DNA of 64,000 bases, from contig NZ_JBKQWU010000010.1 of NCBI RefSeq assembly GCF_047275745.1, positions 45,608-109,607 of the forward strand, written 5' to 3'. Positions 25,603 to 35,512 of the stretch are shown here, one piece after another. Numbering within the stretch: the first letter of the stretch is position 1; each line of letters opens with the position of its first letter. The position numbers and the translations under genes were made by a program. Below the pieces are notes generated by a model that was not told where the DNA came from, searched no databases, and was given only the letters and a program-made list of their open reading frames with translations. Origin of the DNA: Amaricoccus sp047275745. Its GTDB lineage: Bacteria; Pseudomonadota; Alphaproteobacteria; Rhodobacterales; Rhodobacteraceae.

Positions 25603-25616
25603 AGAACAAAAATTCT
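25603..25616. promoter_or_regulatory. Candidate RpiR-family operator (site 1)
   Basis: The 14-bp palindrome AGAACAAAAATTCT lies between the divergent Gfo/Idh/MocA and iolE-like genes. It closely resembles sites at 36822-36835 and 61756-61769. The pattern of a dyad around A-rich N6 is like the GGAA-N6-TTCC motif reported for the RpiR-family inositol repressor IolR of Sinorhizobium meliloti. Function is inferred. Confidence 0.55.
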
Positions 25617-25722
25617 GCTTCTGGTATCGTTTGGAATACTTGTGCTGTCAACGGCGAATGCCTAATGATCCGGCAATCGCGCCGAAGCACGAATCGGTGC
25701 ACCGGGAACGGGAGGGCTGGAG

Positions 25723-26631
25723 ATGAAAGCGAAGCTTGGGATCGCGCCGATCGCGTGGTGGAACGACGACCTCGCGGAACTGAGCGATGACGTGTCGCTC
25801 GAGGAATGCCTGCGTCAGGCGCGCGAGGCGGGCTATACCGGCATGGAGACCGGGCGGCGCTTCCCGATGGACCCGGCGGAGCTCGGGGCGGTTCTCGACA
25901 AGTTCGGGATCTCGGTCTGCGGCGGCTGGTTCTCCGGGCTGTTGCTCGATGGCGAGATCGCCGCCGAGAAGGACCGGATCGCGGCGCAGATGGAGCTTTT
26001 CAAGGCGATGAACGCGCCCTGCATCGTCTATGGCGAGACCGCGCGCTCGATCCAGGGGGTGAAGACGGCGCCGCTTGCGACCAAGCCGAAGCTCTCCGAG
26101 GACGAGATCAGGGTCTATGCCCGCAAGATGACCGAATTCGGCGAATGGTGCGCCGAACAGGGCATGCCGCTTGCCTATCATCACCACATGGCGGCGGCGA
26201 TCGAGACCGAGGCGGAGCTTGATCTCTTCATGAAGCATTCCGGCGAGGGCATTCCGCTGCTTTACGACGCGGGCCACATGGCCTTCGCCGGCGGCGATGT
26301 GCTCAGGGTGATCGACAATCACCATGCGCGGATCTCCCATGTCCACACCAAGGACGTGCGGATGGGCGTGATCGACGCGCTCGACCGGACGCGGGAGAGC
26401 TTCCTCGACGCGGTGGTGAAGGGCGCCTTCACCGTGCCGGGCGACGGTTCGCTCGATTTCGAGGCGATCGTGAAGACGCTCGCCGATCACGGCTACGAGG
26501 GCTGGTTCGTCGTCGAGGCGGAGCAGGACCCCAAGGTCTCGCCGCCGCTCGAAATGGCGAAGATCGGACACAAGGAACTCCTGCGCGTCATGGACGCCGC
26601 CGGATATGAAGTGGAGGGCGTCCCGGCCTGA
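25723..26631 (+). CDS. iolE: IolE-like sugar isomerase/myo-inosose-2 dehydratase
   Basis: A 302-residue xylose-isomerase-like TIM barrel similar to IolE, which dehydrates 2-keto-myo-inositol in inositol catabolism. Recognisable elements are IAPIAWWNDDL (residues 7-17), YHHHMAAAIET, LLYDAGHMAF, HVHTKDVRMG and the end-of-barrel VVEAEQDP, matching IolE metal-site geometry (Glu, Asp, His, Glu). GGAGGG precedes ATG 25723. It is divergent from the Gfo/Idh/MocA gene and likely under the same palindromic site. A related sugar isomerase remains the alternative. Confidence 0.82.
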   Translation: MKAKLGIAPIAWWNDDLAELSDDVSLEECLRQAREAGYTGMETGRRFPMDPAELGAVLDKFGISVCGGWFSGLLLDGEIAAEKDRIAAQMELFKAMNAPCIVYGETARSIQGVKTAPLATKPKLSEDEIRVYARKMTEFGEWCAEQGMPLAYHHHMAAAIETEAELDLFMKHSGEGIPLLYDAGHMAFAGGDVLRVIDNHHARISHVHTKDVRMGVIDALDRTRESFLDAVVKGAFTVPGDGSLDFEAIVKTLADHGYEGWFVVEAEQDPKVSPPLEMAKIGHKELLRVMDAAGYEVEGVPA

Positions 26632-26718
26632 GGGCCGGGACAACCCCCGAAGGAACCGGCGCGCGCGGGGGGCGTCCCGTGCGTGTCGGGCTGATTCAGG
26701 TCGCGCCCGTTCAGCTCG

Positions 26719-26755
26719 GCCTGACAGATCGGGCCTGACAGATCGGGCCTATCGG
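26719..26755. repeat. 14-bp tandem repeat, about 2.6 copies
   Basis: GCCTGACAGATCGG occurs at 26719-26732 and 26733-26746, then a shortened GCCTATCGG at 26747-26755. It lies in the gap between the iolE-like gene and the leftward methyltransferase. No dyad or clear promoter is visible. Confidence 0.85.
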
Positions 26756-26765
26756 GCCGGGCTTG

Positions 26766-27563
26766 TCAGGGCGTGTGGCAGGTGTGGACGGTGGCCGCGA
26801 GCGGCATCGCGAAGGGCGGCGCGCCGAAGGCGGCGACCAGAGACCCGACGACGGCCTCGACCACCTCCGTCGGGTCGATCCCCGCGGCCCGGATCTCGGC
26901 CACGACGGGCGACCCCCGCACGAGACCCTCGGCGAAACCCTCGGGATCTGCGACCCGCGCCGTGACCCGGACCTCGGTGCTCTCGATCCGGCACCAGCCG
27001 GCGGCGCGCAGGTCGAGGCTGATCCGGTGCGGATCGACATAGGCGTGCGGCGCCGACCATGCCTCGGGGACATGGCCGAGGAAGCGGGCGATCGCCTCGC
27101 CGGCGATCCCGGCGAAGGGGTTGGCGGAGACCGGTCCCCAGCAGTTGAAGGCATAGGTCCCGCCCGGCCGGACCACCCGCGCGACTTCCTGGAACGCGTC
27201 GCATTTGCGCGGGAAGAGCGCCACGCCGAACTGGCAGACGGCGAGATCGAAGGCCGCGTCCTCGAAGGGCAGGGCGGCGCAGTCGGCGAGCCTGAATCCG
27301 GCGCGATCGCCCAGGCTCGCGCGGGCGCGGGCGAGCATGGCCGGGTCGATGTCCGTCACGGTCAGCGTCGCGGCCGGCAGCCGCGCGCGCAGGGCCCGGG
27401 TCAGCACTCCGGTTCCGGCGGCGAGTTCCAGCACGTGGCGGGGCCCGAGTTGCGCGGCGCGCCAGGCCAGATCGGCGGCGAAGGCTTCGAACAGCACGGG
27501 GCCGAGCCCCGCGTCGTAGAAATCGGCGTGGTGATCGAGCGACTGTCTGGTGAGCACGGACAT
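26766..27563 (-). CDS. Class I SAM-dependent methyltransferase
   Basis: A 265-residue methyltransferase. Motif I is VLELAAGTGVLTRALR and motif II carries DIDPAMLARARA. Motif IV is DLAVCQFGVALFP, with VARVVRPGGTYAF as a post-IV element typical of the Methyltransf_11 group. The substrate is unknown. I chose ATG 27563 (MSVLTRQSL), with GCGAGG 6 nt upstream; ATG 27587 is an alternative. The in-frame sequence further upstream overlaps the divergent GH25 gene and is composition-like. No operon partner is close on the same strand. Confidence 0.82.
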   Translation of the reverse strand: MSVLTRQSLDHHADFYDAGLGPVLFEAFAADLAWRAAQLGPRHVLELAAGTGVLTRALRARLPAATLTVTDIDPAMLARARASLGDRAGFRLADCAALPFEDAAFDLAVCQFGVALFPRKCDAFQEVARVVRPGGTYAFNCWGPVSANPFAGIAGEAIARFLGHVPEAWSAPHAYVDPHRISLDLRAAGWCRIESTEVRVTARVADPEGFAEGLVRGSPVVAEIRAAGIDPTEVVEAVVGSLVAAFGAPPFAMPLAATVHTCHTP

Positions 27564-27759
27564 CCGGACCTCGCGATAATTCCCCATCAGCATAGCGTGA
27601 AATTCGCTCGGGATCGACTCACGCCGCCGGGAGCCGCTCGGTCGCGCCGTGGACCATGCGGCTGGACGCCGGCCATTCGCTCGAATTGTCGGCATTCGGC
27701 CGAGACGCATGGCGCCCGGCGGGTTACGATGCGCCAAAAGCCGAAAGAGCGATTCGAAG

Positions 27760-28593
27760 ATGAGGCAGTGGCAGTCGCGGAAGATGGTTCCGCACCTGAT
27801 TTCATTGGCGCTCCTGAGCGTGCTCGCAGCCTGCGGCGGCGCGAAGGAGGAGTCCCGGCCAGAAGTGATCCGGCCAGAGACACCCCGCCCTGAGGCGTCG
27901 CGCGGCGCGGTCGCGGCGCCGGTGTTCGGCGATGCCGATCCGCATGACTGGATCGGCAAGGCGCCCTGGCACTACCCGGTGCATGGGATCGATGTTTCCC
28001 GCTACCAGGGCGAGATCGACTGGCGCCGGGTCCGGGGCGCCGATGTCTCCTTCGCCTATATCAAGGCGACGGAGGGCGGGGATGTCGTGGACGAGATGTT
28101 CGAGACCAACTGGGCGCGCGCCCGGGCGGCGGGCGTGCCGCGCGGCGCCTACCATTATTACTATTTCTGCCGGAGCCCGGAGGAACAGGCGCGGTGGTTC
28201 GCGAGCCACGTTCCCGCCGATCCCTCCGCGCTGCCGCCCGTGCTCGACATCGAATGGACGCATCAGTCGAAGACCTGCCGCTTCCGGCCCGAACCCGAGG
28301 AGGCGCGGGAGATGATGCACCGGTTCCTCAAGGCGCTGGTGCTCCGGTACCACAAGCGGCCGCTCATCTACACGACGGTGGATTTCTACTCGGACAACCA
28401 GCTCTGGAAGGTCACGGGCTACAACTTCTGGCTTCGCTCGGTCGCGGGGCATCCCTCGCTGACCTATCCGGCGCAGGACTGGCTGCTGTGGCAGTATACC
28501 GGGACGGGGATCGTGCCGGGGATCGAGGGGAAGGCGGATCTCAACGCCTTCGTCGGGTCGCGCGCCGAATTCGCCAACTGGGTGTCGCGATGA
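27760..28593 (+). CDS. GH25 family lysozyme-like lipoprotein
   Basis: A 277-residue exported protein with a lipobox (VLAAC, Cys near residue 25) directing attachment to a membrane. The mature part is a glycoside hydrolase 25 domain: GIDVSRYQGEIDW at the start of the barrel, AYIKATEGGD, LPPVLDIEW with the catalytic acid pair, and LLWQYTGTG near the C-terminus. GH25 enzymes cleave the beta-1,4 MurNAc-GlcNAc bond of peptidoglycan. Start ATG 27760 or 27784. Convergent with mnmA. A host or self cell-wall target cannot be told. Confidence 0.88.
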   Translation: MRQWQSRKMVPHLISLALLSVLAACGGAKEESRPEVIRPETPRPEASRGAVAAPVFGDADPHDWIGKAPWHYPVHGIDVSRYQGEIDWRRVRGADVSFAYIKATEGGDVVDEMFETNWARARAAGVPRGAYHYYYFCRSPEEQARWFASHVPADPSALPPVLDIEWTHQSKTCRFRPEPEEAREMMHRFLKALVLRYHKRPLIYTTVDFYSDNQLWKVTGYNFWLRSVAGHPSLTYPAQDWLLWQYTGTGIVPGIEGKADLNAFVGSRAEFANWVSR

Positions 28594-28654
28594 GTCGCTG
28601 GGCAAGGTGCGCGCCGCGGCGTGGTCTCGTCCGCCGTCACGCGCCCCGCCCCGA

Positions 28655-29806
28655 TCAGTCCTTCCTGATCCAGCCCCCGCCGAGCACCCGTGTTCCCTCG
28701 GGCGCGTAGAAGACGCAGGCCTGGCCGGGCGCGATGCCTTCCTCGGGTCCGAGCAGTTCCACCCGCGCCCGGCCATCGCCGAGCGGATGGACGCGCGCGG
28801 GTTTCGGCGGGCGTGTCGAGCGGACGCGGACCGCGACCTCCCAGCCGCCTTCGGGCGCCGCCCCGAAACCGCCATCGCCGAGCCAGTTGACCTCGCCCAC
28901 CGTCAGTGACCGGCTCGCCAGCGCTTCGCGCGGCCCGACGATCACCCGCCGCGTCTCCGCGTCGAGCCGGACCACGAAGAGCGGTTCCCCGGCGCCGCCA
29001 ATGCCGAGGCCCCGGCGCTGGCCGACGGTGTAGTGGATGACCCCTTCGTGGCGCCCGAGCACCCGGCCGTCGAGATGGACGATCTCGCCGGGCTCGACCG
29101 CGCCCGGGCGCAGCTTCTCGATCACCTGGGCGTAGGAGCCGTTCGGGACGAAGCAGATGTCCTGGCTGTCGGGCTTGTCCGCGACCGCGAGGCCGAATCG
29201 CGCCGCGAGCGCGCGGGTCTCGGCCTTGGAGCCGAGCCCGCCCAGGGGGAACCGCAGGAAGTCGAGCTGCTCCGGCGTGGTCGAGAACAGGAAATAGCTC
29301 TGGTCCCGCGCGGGATCGGCGGCGCGGTGGAGTTCCGCCCCGGCGGGCCCCTCCAGACGCCGGATGTAATGGCCTGTCGCCATGCAGTCGGCATCGAGAT
29401 CGCGCGCGGTTTCCAGAAGGTCGCGGAACTTCACCCGTTCGTTGCAGCGGATGCAGGGCACGGGTGTGGCGCCGGCGAGATAGGCGTCGGCGAATTCGTC
29501 GATCACGCTCTCGCGGAAGCGATTCTCGTAGTCGAGCACGTAATGCGGAAAATCCAGCGTTTCCGCCACGCGCCGCGCATCGTGGATGTCGCGTCCCGCG
29601 CAACAGGCGCCCTTGCGCGCCAGCGCCGCGCCATGATCGTAGAGCTGCAGGGTCACGCCGACCACGTCATAGCCTTCCGCATGCAGCATCGCAGCGACCA
29701 CGGAACTGTCGACGCCGCCCGACATGGCGACGACGACGCGCGTGTCACGCGGCGCCCTGGGCAATCCGAGGCTGTTCACGCCCGGCCGGGCGGCGTTGTC
29801 TAGCAT
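28655..29806 (-). CDS. mnmA: tRNA 2-thiouridylase MnmA
   Basis: A 383-residue enzyme adding sulfur to uridine 34 of tRNA-Lys, -Glu and -Gln. The PP-loop is SGGVDSS (residues ~29-35). The catalytic CxxC appears as PCIRCNERVKF, with the second Cys in DSQDICFVPNG; the GMATGHY element is CMATGHYIR. Length is normal. I chose ATG 29806 (MLDNAARPG). A promoter with TATATT and TTGTCA lies upstream on the minus strand. Convergent with the GH25 gene, divergent from sciP. Confidence 0.94.
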   Translation of the reverse strand: MLDNAARPGVNSLGLPRAPRDTRVVVAMSGGVDSSVVAAMLHAEGYDVVGVTLQLYDHGAALARKGACCAGRDIHDARRVAETLDFPHYVLDYENRFRESVIDEFADAYLAGATPVPCIRCNERVKFRDLLETARDLDADCMATGHYIRRLEGPAGAELHRAADPARDQSYFLFSTTPEQLDFLRFPLGGLGSKAETRALAARFGLAVADKPDSQDICFVPNGSYAQVIEKLRPGAVEPGEIVHLDGRVLGRHEGVIHYTVGQRRGLGIGGAGEPLFVVRLDAETRRVIVGPREALASRSLTVGEVNWLGDGGFGAAPEGGWEVAVRVRSTRPPKPARVHPLGDGRARVELLGPEEGIAPGQACVFYAPEGTRVLGGGWIRKD

Positions 29807-29832
29807 GGGTCCGGTCCCTTGGGATAAGCGGT

Positions 29833-29860
29833 AATATAGTAAAAGGCCGAGTAATGACAA
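29833..29860 (-). promoter_or_regulatory. Probable mnmA promoter
   Basis: On the minus strand TTGTCA (29860-29855) and TATATT (29838-29833) are separated by 16 bp, about 27 nt before mnmA. This is the most AT-rich patch of the intergenic region. Confidence 0.5.
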
Positions 29861-29936
29861 GGGCTTGGTTCATGGCCACTTAAGAGTCCAGGGCGCAAGT
29901 ATTCACTCGGGTGATGCGTGGGTAACGGAGTGAAAC

Positions 29937-30215
29937 ATGTACATTCGCCGTGAGAAGGGACCGATCTTTGTAACATTGCCGGACGGAACCAAGATGACGC
30001 GTTCCGACCTGCCGCCAGGCAATACGCAGCGCTGGGTGGCGCGGCGCAAGGCCACGGTGGTCTCGGCTGTGGATCATGGCCTGATCGGAGTCGAGGAAGC
30101 CTGCGAGATGTATCGGCTTTCGGCCGAGGAACTCGAGCTTTGGCGCGAGGCCGTGCACCGGCACGGGGCGGCCGCGCTGCGCGTGACGGCGCTACAAAAG
30201 TATAGACAACTCTAG
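29937..30215 (+). CDS. sciP: CtrA inhibitor SciP (DUF1153)
   Basis: A 92-residue small helix-turn-helix protein of the SciP/DUF1153 family, which in Caulobacter binds CtrA and blocks activation of its target promoters. The conserved core RWVARRKATVVSAVDHGLIG then VEEACEMYRLSAEELELW, and the end LRVTALQKYRQL, match the family closely. ATG 29937 is preceded by GGAG with 6-nt spacing. It lies 102 bp upstream of ctrA in the same direction, the arrangement known from Caulobacter and Rhodobacterales. A GANTC site lies at ~29884. Confidence 0.93.
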   Translation: MYIRREKGPIFVTLPDGTKMTRSDLPPGNTQRWVARRKATVVSAVDHGLIGVEEACEMYRLSAEELELWREAVHRHGAAALRVTALQKYRQL

Positions 30216-30317
30216 GTTGCGCGGCTAGCGTGCCGCAATCGTAATCAGTCGTTAACCCCATGACGTTTTAGTCCTGGGCGTGTTGGGGACCGATCCCCGT
30301 GAACCGGAGAGCAGCCA

Positions 30318-31018
<701 letters not shown>

Positions 31019-31031
<13 letters not shown>

Positions 31032-31070
31032 CATAGGGGCCTGACGTGGGGGCCTAGAATGGGGGCCTGA
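31019..31070. repeat. Four 13-bp tandem repeats beginning in the last codons of ctrA
   Basis: Units at 31019, 31032, 31045 and 31058 read CATGGGGGCTTGA, CATAGGGGCCTGA, CGTGGGGGCCTAG and AATGGGGGCCTGA. The first contains the ctrA stop codon. All four keep GGGG and a terminal TGA or TAG. Confidence 0.9.
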
Positions 31071-31104
31071 GCGCCTCTCGCGGTGGACCGAGGTCCGCCC
31101 AGCT

Positions 31105-31126
31105 GGCCGCCTTCGGGCGGCCTTTT
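31105..31126 (+). terminator. Rho-independent terminator after ctrA
   Basis: A perfect 7-bp stem GGCCGCC/GGCGGCC closes a TTCG tetraloop and is followed by TTTTCGTT. It is a standard intrinsic terminator located 74 nt after the ctrA stop, separating ctrA from ligA. Confidence 0.85.
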
Positions 31127-31197
31127 CGTTGCGCGGGGGATGTTGAGCGCGGCGGTGGGAGAGGGTACCTCAGGCGGGTCGAACCCCGGAGAGGCCC

Positions 31198-33318
31198 ATG
31201 TCAGACCTGCGCCCTGTCGAAGAGCTCAGCCTCGATGAGGCGGCGGAGGAGCTTCGGTCGCTCGCCGAACGTCTGGGCGAGGCCAATCGCGACTATCACC
31301 AGAAGGACGCGCCGAGGATCGCCGACGCGGAATACGACGCGCTGAAGCGACGGAACGCGGAGATCGAGACGCGCTACCCCGAGCTTCGTCGCGCCGATTC
31401 GCCGAGCGAGCAGGTGGGCGCGGCCCCCTCCGAGGCTTTCGCCAAGGTCCGCCACGTCGTCCCGATGCTGAGCCTCGCCAACGCTTTCGAGGACGCGGAG
31501 GTGATCGATTTCGACTCCCGCATCCGCCGCTTCCTCGGCCTCTCGGCGGAGGAGCCGCTGGCCTTCACGGCGGAACCGAAGATCGACGGGCTGTCGCTGT
31601 CGCTCCGCTACGAGAAGGGCGTGCTGGTCCAGGCCGCGACGCGCGGCGATGGCGAGACGGGCGAGAACGTGACCGCCAACGCGCGAACGATCGACGATAT
31701 CCCGGAGCGGATCGCGGGCGCGCCGGATGTGCTCGAAGTCCGGGGCGAGGCCTATATGAGCCACGCCGATTTCGCCGCGCTCAACGCCCGGCAGGCGGAG
31801 ACGCGGGGCAAGACCTTCGCCAATCCGAGGAACGCCGCCGCGGGCTCTCTGCGCCAGCTCGATCCGAAGATCACCGCCGGCCGGCCGCTCCACTATTTCG
31901 CCTATGCCTGGGGCGCGCTCTCCGAACCGCTGGCCGCGACCCAGACCGAGGCGATCGCCCGGCTCGGCGCGATGGGGTTCCAGGTCAATCCGCTGATGCG
32001 CCGCTGCGAACATGTCGAGGACATGCTCGCGCAGTACCGCGCGATCGAGGCGCAGCGCGCGACCCTCGGCTACGATATCGACGGCGTGGTCTACAAGCTC
32101 GACCGGCTCGACCTGCAGGCGCGGCTCGGCTTCCGCTCCACCACGCCGCGCTGGGCGATCGCGCACAAGTTTCCAGCGGAGGTGGCGAGCACGCTGCTCG
32201 AAGGGATCGACATCCAGGTCGGCCGCACCGGCGCGCTCTCGCCCGTCGCGCGGCTGACGCCGGTCACGGTCGGCGGCGTCGTGGTCTCGAACGCGACCCT
32301 GCACAACGAGGACTACATCAAGGGGCTTGATTCGCACGGGCATGAGATCCGGGGCGGGCGCGACATCCGGATCGGCGACTGGGTGCGGGTCTATCGCGCC
32401 GGCGACGTGATCCCGAAGGTCGAGGATGTGGACCTCTCGCGGAGACCGGCCGATTCGGTGCCCTACGAATTCCCGCGTACCTGCCCGATCTGCGGCTCGG
32501 ACGCGATCCGCGAGGAAGGCGAGGCCGTCCATCGCTGCGCCGGCGGGCTGATCTGTCCGGCGCAGGCGGTGGAGAAGCTGCGCCATTTCGTGAGCCGGAA
32601 CGCCTTCGACATCGAAGGGCTCGGTGCGAAACAGGTCGAGGCGCTGTTCGCCGATGACTGGATCAGGGAGCCCGCCGATATCTTCACGCTTCGCGCCCGC
32701 TATGGCCCCGGCCAGCCGCTGCAGCTTCGCAACCGCGAGGGCTGGGGCGCGAAATCGGCGGAGAATGTGCTGAACGCGATCGACGAGCGGCGGCGCATCG
32801 CGATCAACCGCGTGATCTTCGGCCTCGGCATCCGCCATGTCGGCGAGACCGGGGCGATGCTGCTCGCCCGCGCCTATGGCTCCTGGGACCGGTTCCGCGA
32901 GGCGATGGAGGCGGCGCGGAGCCATGAGGGGCCGGAGTGGGAGGAACTGAACGCGATCGACGGTGTCGGCCCGGTCTTCGCCGCCGCGCTGGTCGATTAC
33001 TTCCACGAACCGGCCGCGCGGGCGGCCGTGGACCGGCTGGTGCGCGAACTCGACATTCAGGACGTGGAGGCGCCCCGAACCGAGGGATCGCCGGTCGCGG
33101 GCAAGACCGTGGTCTTCACCGGCACGCTCGAAAGGATGACCCGCGCCGAGGCGAAGGCGCGGGCCGAGGCGCTGGGCGCGAAGGTGGCGGGCTCGGTCTC
33201 GGCGAAGACCGATATCGTCGTCGTGGGGCCGGGCGCGGGGTCGAAGGAGAAGAAGGCACGCGAACTGGGCCTCAACGTGCTCGACGAGGACCAGTGGCTC
33301 GCGCTGATCGGCTCGTGA
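31198..33318 (+). CDS. ligA: NAD-dependent DNA ligase LigA
   Basis: A 706-residue ligase joining DNA nicks in replication and repair. The adenylation Lys is K128 in AEPKIDGLSLS. Other nucleotidyltransferase motifs are VEVRGEAYMS-like LEVRGEAYM and IAHKFPAE. The zinc finger is CPICGSDA then CAGGLICPAQ. Helix-hairpin-helix units follow, and a C-terminal BRCT domain begins near residue 625 (GKTVVFTGTLERMTRAEAKA). Length is normal. GGAG precedes ATG 31198, and recG follows after 7 nt. Confidence 0.96.
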   Translation: MSDLRPVEELSLDEAAEELRSLAERLGEANRDYHQKDAPRIADAEYDALKRRNAEIETRYPELRRADSPSEQVGAAPSEAFAKVRHVVPMLSLANAFEDAEVIDFDSRIRRFLGLSAEEPLAFTAEPKIDGLSLSLRYEKGVLVQAATRGDGETGENVTANARTIDDIPERIAGAPDVLEVRGEAYMSHADFAALNARQAETRGKTFANPRNAAAGSLRQLDPKITAGRPLHYFAYAWGALSEPLAATQTEAIARLGAMGFQVNPLMRRCEHVEDMLAQYRAIEAQRATLGYDIDGVVYKLDRLDLQARLGFRSTTPRWAIAHKFPAEVASTLLEGIDIQVGRTGALSPVARLTPVTVGGVVVSNATLHNEDYIKGLDSHGHEIRGGRDIRIGDWVRVYRAGDVIPKVEDVDLSRRPADSVPYEFPRTCPICGSDAIREEGEAVHRCAGGLICPAQAVEKLRHFVSRNAFDIEGLGAKQVEALFADDWIREPADIFTLRARYGPGQPLQLRNREGWGAKSAENVLNAIDERRRIAINRVIFGLGIRHVGETGAMLLARAYGSWDRFREAMEAARSHEGPEWEELNAIDGVGPVFAAALVDYFHEPAARAAVDRLVRELDIQDVEAPRTEGSPVAGKTVVFTGTLERMTRAEAKARAEALGAKVAGSVSAKTDIVVVGPGAGSKEKKARELGLNVLDEDQWLALIGS

Positions 33319-33325
33319 GCCTGCG

Positions 33326-35407
33326 ATGAGCCGCCCCGAGATCCTGTTTCCGCTCTTCGGCGAATTGACCGGCCTCCCCGGGGTGGGGCCGAAGGGGGCG
33401 AAACTCTTCGAGAAGCTCGGGATCGTGAAGCCCGCCGATCTCCTGATGACGCTGCCGGCGGGGGTGATCGACCGCAGGCTTCGCCCCACGGTGCTCGGCG
33501 CGCAGCTGCCTGAGGTGATCACGGTCGAGGTCGAAATCGGCGCGCATCATTCGCCTGGGCGCAAGGGCCGGCCGTATCGTGTCGACGTGCGCGACGCGGA
33601 GACGGATTTTCATCTCGTCTTCTTCCACCCCCGCGCCGAATGGCTGCGCGAGACCTTCCCGACCGGCCAGCGGCGCATCGTCTCGGGCCGGGTCGAGATC
33701 TTCGACGGCATCGCGCAGATGGCGCATCCCGATCATGTGCTGCGGCCCGGCGCCGCCGACTTGCCGGATCATGAGCCGGTCTATCCGCTGACCCAGGGGC
33801 TCACGGGCCGGGCGATGGCCAAGGCGGCGCGGGCCGCGCTCGACATCGCGCCTGACCTGCCGGAATGGATCGAGCCGAGCCTGATGCGGCGCCGGGGCTG
33901 GCCCGGCTGGCGCGCGGCGCTGGCGCTCGCCCATGCGCCGGAAGGCGCGGGCGATCTCTCGCCCGACGCGCCGGCGCGGGCGCGGCTCGCCTATGACGAG
34001 TTTCTCGCGCATCAGCTGACGCTCGCGCTGGCGCGGTCGCACATGAAGCGGCCGAAGGGCTACGAGACGAAAGGGGACGGCGGGCTTCGGGCGAAGGTGC
34101 TGGCGAAACTGCCGTTCCGTCCGACCGGCGCGCAGGAGCGGGCGGCGGCGGAGATCGCCGCCGACATGGCCGCGCCGATCCGGATGAACCGCTTGCTGCA
34201 GGGCGACGTGGGCGCGGGCAAGACGCTCGTCGCCTTCCTCGCGATGCTGGCGGCGGTCGAATCGGGCGGTCAGGCGGCGATGATGGCGCCGACCGAGATC
34301 CTCGCGCGCCAGCATCTCGCCGGTCTCGCGCCGCTCGCCGCGACCGCGGGCGTCCGGGTGGAGATCCTGACCGGTCGCGACAAGGGTGGCGAGCGGGCGG
34401 CGAAGCTCGCGGCGCTCGCCGAGGGGCGGATCGACGTGCTGGTCGGCACGCATGCGCTCTTCCAGGCGGATGTCGGGTTCAACGACCTCAGGCTCGCGGT
34501 GGTCGACGAGCAGCACCGTTTCGGCGTGCGGCAGCGGATGGACCTCGGCGCCAAGGGCCGGGCGGCCGACATCCTCGTGATGACCGCGACGCCGATCCCG
34601 CGCAGCCTCGCGCTCGCGCAATACGGCGACATGGACGTGTCGGTGCTCGACGAGAAGCCGCCCGGCCGCCGGCCGGTTCGCACCGCGCTCGTCTCCGCCG
34701 GCCGGACCGACGAGGTGATCGACCATCTGCGGAGCGCCCTCGGGCAGGGGCGGCAGGCCTATTGGGTCTGTCCACTGGTCGAGGAATCGGAGAGCGCGGA
34801 GATGACCGCCGCCGAGGAGCGGCACCGCGCGCTCACCGTGACGCTCGGGGACGGGATCGGCCTCCTGCATGGCCAGATGCCGCCGGCGCGCAAGGACGCG
34901 GCGATGGCGGATTTCGTCGCCGGGCGGACCCGGCTTCTGGTCGCGACGACGGTGATCGAGGTCGGTGTCGATGTGCCCAACGCCTCGATCATGGTGATCG
35001 AGGGCGCGCAGCATTTCGGCCTCGCGCAACTGCATCAGCTGCGCGGGCGGGTCGGGCGGGGCGCGGAGGAGTCCACCTGCATCCTGCTGTACGACACGCC
35101 GCTCGGCGATTCGGCGCGGGCCCGGCTCGAGATCATGCGCGCGACCGAGGACGGGTTCGCGATCGCCGAGGAAGACCTGCGGCTGCGCGGCGCGGGCGAT
35201 CTGATCGGCACGGCGCAATCGGGTCTGCCGAAGTTCCGGATCGCCGATCTCGAGACGCAGTCTTCGCTGATGCGCGTCGCGCAGGACGATGCCCGGATGC
35301 TTCTGGCGCAGGACCCGGGTCTCACCACCGAACGGGGGCGGTCGGCGCGGGTGCTCCTGCACCTGATGGAACGGGACAAGGCGATTCGGCTGCTCGGCAT
35401 CGGCTAA
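33326..35407 (+). CDS. recG: ATP-dependent DNA helicase RecG
   Basis: A 693-residue superfamily 2 helicase that remodels stalled forks and branched DNA. The N-terminal wedge/OB region (residues 1-250) contains GVGPKGAKLFEKLG. Walker A is QGDVGAGKTLVAF, motif II is VVDEQHRFG, motif III is MTATPIPRSLAL, and motif VI is LHQLRGRVGRG. Length is normal. It starts 7 nt after ligA. Two LexA boxes lie just after its stop but serve the following small gene rather than recG. Confidence 0.95.
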   Translation: MSRPEILFPLFGELTGLPGVGPKGAKLFEKLGIVKPADLLMTLPAGVIDRRLRPTVLGAQLPEVITVEVEIGAHHSPGRKGRPYRVDVRDAETDFHLVFFHPRAEWLRETFPTGQRRIVSGRVEIFDGIAQMAHPDHVLRPGAADLPDHEPVYPLTQGLTGRAMAKAARAALDIAPDLPEWIEPSLMRRRGWPGWRAALALAHAPEGAGDLSPDAPARARLAYDEFLAHQLTLALARSHMKRPKGYETKGDGGLRAKVLAKLPFRPTGAQERAAAEIAADMAAPIRMNRLLQGDVGAGKTLVAFLAMLAAVESGGQAAMMAPTEILARQHLAGLAPLAATAGVRVEILTGRDKGGERAAKLAALAEGRIDVLVGTHALFQADVGFNDLRLAVVDEQHRFGVRQRMDLGAKGRAADILVMTATPIPRSLALAQYGDMDVSVLDEKPPGRRPVRTALVSAGRTDEVIDHLRSALGQGRQAYWVCPLVEESESAEMTAAEERHRALTVTLGDGIGLLHGQMPPARKDAAMADFVAGRTRLLVATTVIEVGVDVPNASIMVIEGAQHFGLAQLHQLRGRVGRGAEESTCILLYDTPLGDSARARLEIMRATEDGFAIAEEDLRLRGAGDLIGTAQSGLPKFRIADLETQSSLMRVAQDDARMLLAQDPGLTTERGRSARVLLHLMERDKAIRLLGIG

Positions 35408-35424
35408 GCCACGGATCTCTCTAT

Positions 35425-35439
35425 GTTCCTGTAATGTTC
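35425..35439 (+). promoter_or_regulatory. LexA (SOS) box 1, GTTC-N7-GTTC
   Basis: GTTC (35425-35428) and GTTC (35436-35439) are separated by exactly 7 bp (CTGTAAT). GTTC-N7-GTTC is the established alphaproteobacterial LexA operator. It lies 18 bp after recG and upstream of the -35 at 35449. Confidence 0.85.
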
Positions 35440-35448
35440 TCAACTTTC

Positions 35449-35477
35449 TTGACTCAGGGGCGAGAATCGGGAACATT
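35449..35477 (+). promoter_or_regulatory. Promoter of the 40-residue SOS protein
   Basis: A -35 TTGACT (35449-35454) is followed after 17 bp by AACATT (35472-35477), a partial -10. The -10 lies inside LexA box 2, so bound LexA would occlude RNA polymerase. Confidence 0.55.
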
Positions 35478-35485
35478 AAGCGAAC
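35471..35485 (+). promoter_or_regulatory. LexA (SOS) box 2, GAAC-N7-GAAC
   Basis: GAAC (35471-35474) and GAAC (35482-35485) are separated by exactly 7 bp (ATTAAGC), the complementary orientation of the same operator. It overlaps the putative -10, 28 bp before the small protein's start codon. Confidence 0.85.
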
Positions 35486-35512
35486 AAAGCAGCCTTACCC
35501 GGAGAACAGACG

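Noticed and set aside
30253..30270. CtrA box upstream of ctrA
   Set aside because: Only one TTAA half-site is present; the other half reads ACGT. It fails the TTAA-N7-TTAA criterion.
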